A stretch of 5,572 nucleotides of DNA. It comes from Treponema sp. Lineage in GTDB: Bacteria > Spirochaetota > Spirochaetia > Treponematales > Breznakiellaceae. Below the pieces are notes generated by a model. That model did no database searches. It was not told the DNA's origin and was given only the letters and a program-made list of their open reading frames with translations. Of this stretch, positions 4,542 to 5,572 are shown in pieces; within the stretch, counting starts at the first letter, position 1, and each line of letters begins with the position of its first letter. The position numbers and the translations under genes are program-made. The stretch spans positions 1 through 5,572 of the forward strand of contig JAITQR010000121.1 of the NCBI GenBank assembly GCA_031288815.1. The letters are read 5' to 3'.

Positions 4542-5572
4542 ATGGAAATCAACAAAGAATTTATTGACTCCCTTGCCGTCAACGAAGCGAATATTATGAA
4601 AAGTATCGCCGGGAACCTTTCCGTCAATTTTGGACAGGTTCAGGCCGTAGTTTCCCTTATCGGAGAGGGAAGCACGGTGCCTTTTATCGCCCGGTACCGC
4701 AAAGAAAAGACCGGAAGCCTTGACGAGGTACAGATTCGGGACATAGATCATCTTTTTACCAGCGGAAAAAACCTGGAAAACCGCCGAATCGAAATAATAC
4801 GGGGTATTTTTGAGCAGGGCAAGCTTACTGAGACCCTCTACGGGAACATCAGTAAAGCCGCTACCCTGGCCGAATTGGAAGATATCTACGCCCCTTACAA
4901 GCGGAAAAGGAAGACCCGAGGCATGATCGCTCTGGAAAAAGGGCTGGGGCCTCTGGCGGAAGCGATGAAGGAACTGGACGGAGCGGCGTTAATGTTAAAA
5001 GCCGCCGAATTTGTGAAAGAAAATCCAGAAAACCCCGAACTTTCCGTGTCCGGCCCGGAAGAAGCCCTGCAGGGCGCCATGGATATTATCGCCGAGGAAG
5101 TCAGCCAGGACACGGAAAACCGTTCAAGCATAAAGAGTTTCTACCTGAAAGACGGGAATATTGTCTGTAAAGCTTCGGGGAAAGAGGGGCTAGGGGATGA
5201 GGAAGCCAAAAAAACTTCTACCTACCAGATGTACTGGGACTACAAGGAGTCCCTTTCCCGGATAAAACCCCACCGGATACTGGCCGTTAACCGGGGCGAA
5301 AGGGAGGGAGTCCTGGACATAAACATCGATGTGGACGAGAACACCGCCGCCGAAATGCTGCAGCGGAAATACGAAATTCATAACGATTACCACAAAACCG
5401 CTATTGAGGACGGCCTGAAACGGCTCCTCGGCCCGGCGGTGATCCGGGAGATCCGGGGGGATCAGAGTGACGCCGCGGACGATCACGGCATCTCCGTCTT
5501 CAGCCAGAACCTTAAAAACCTGCTTATGCAGCGCCCCATCAAGGGAACCAGGGTGCTGGGGATCGATCCCGG
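4542..5572 (+). CDS. tex: Tex, S1-domain transcription accessory / RNA-binding protein (N-terminal part, runs off window)
   Basis: Tex is a widely conserved cytoplasmic nucleic-acid-binding protein linked to transcription, with an N-terminal helical region, a YqgF/RNase H-like domain, helix-hairpin-helix units and a C-terminal S1 domain. The first 343 codons are present, open to the window end. Diagnostic Tex_N motifs are EGSTVPFIARYRKEKTGSL (42-60), LEDIYAPYKRKRKTR (112-126 region) and, at the break, RVLGIDP (337-343), the first strand of the YqgF domain. Full-length Tex is usually somewhat under 800 residues, so more than half lies beyond the window. The start at 4542 is the first ATG after an in-frame TAA (4533-4535). 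It adds about 18 residues before the point where many homologues begin, and Met19 (4596) is an alternative. Neither start has a Shine-Dalgarno. It appears to be transcribed separately from the XRE gene. Confidence 0.95.
   Translation, partial: MEINKEFIDSLAVNEANIMKSIAGNLSVNFGQVQAVVSLIGEGSTVPFIARYRKEKTGSLDEVQIRDIDHLFTSGKNLENRRIEIIRGIFEQGKLTETLYGNISKAATLAELEDIYAPYKRKRKTRGMIALEKGLGPLAEAMKELDGAALMLKAAEFVKENPENPELSVSGPEEALQGAMDIIAEEVSQDTENRSSIKSFYLKDGNIVCKASGKEGLGDEEAKKTSTYQMYWDYKESLSRIKPHRILAVNRGEREGVLDINIDVDENTAAEMLQRKYEIHNDYHKTAIEDGLKRLLGPAVIREIRGDQSDAADDHGISVFSQNLKNLLMQRPIKGTRVLGIDP

Noticed and set aside
4085..4627. 180-aa minus-strand open frame spanning the XRE gene tail and the tex leader
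   Set aside because: It crosses the terminator and promoter of + strand genes, is low-complexity where it mirrors the Lys/Pro tail, and resembles no toxin.

Overview
The window carries five protein-coding genes, all on the + strand, in moderately GC-rich DNA (roughly half G+C by eye). Reading order is: a 5'-truncated BASS-family transporter, uronate isomerase (uxaC), a divergent SDF/DAACS-type transporter, a HigA-like XRE protein with a basic tail, and the 5' part of tex. The mix of hexuronate catabolism, a HigA-like protein with a Lys/Pro/Ala tail, and this codon style suggests a host- or gut-associated bacterium. A spirochaete of the Treponema group is my best guess, but this is an impression from family resemblance and not a demonstrated assignment.

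Region 1-3681 is a likely carbohydrate-acid block. The BASS carrier ends at 837 and is followed by a gap of about 156 bp containing a stem-loop and a weak promoter candidate. Next come uxaC (994-2445), with a strong Shine-Dalgarno, and the SDF-type carrier (2446-3681). The uxaC stop TAA is immediately followed by the carrier ATG, so the two are almost certainly co-transcribed and translationally coupled. The carrier keeps the SDF fold signature but has lost most residues that bind Na+ and amino acid or dicarboxylate in characterised members. Its substrate is therefore open; the link to uxaC makes a sugar acid a reasonable guess.

Region 3682-3982 is a 301-bp non-coding stretch. It holds a long imperfect hairpin shortly after the carrier stop, a second inverted repeat, a small palindrome, a run of roughly helically phased A-tracts, and a good sigma-70-like promoter for the next gene.

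Region 3983-4384 encodes a 133-aa HigA-family XRE protein with no adjacent HigB-type toxin and a histone H1-like KKP-repeat tail. A strong terminator-like hairpin follows it (4408-4456).

Region 4542-5572 is the N-terminal 343 codons of Tex, a conserved transcription-associated RNA-binding protein. It has no Shine-Dalgarno, and a candidate promoter ends 8 bp before its ATG, suggesting a leaderless transcript. The window ends exactly where the YqgF/RNase H-like domain begins. No RNA genes, CRISPR arrays, insertion sequences or phage genes were seen.
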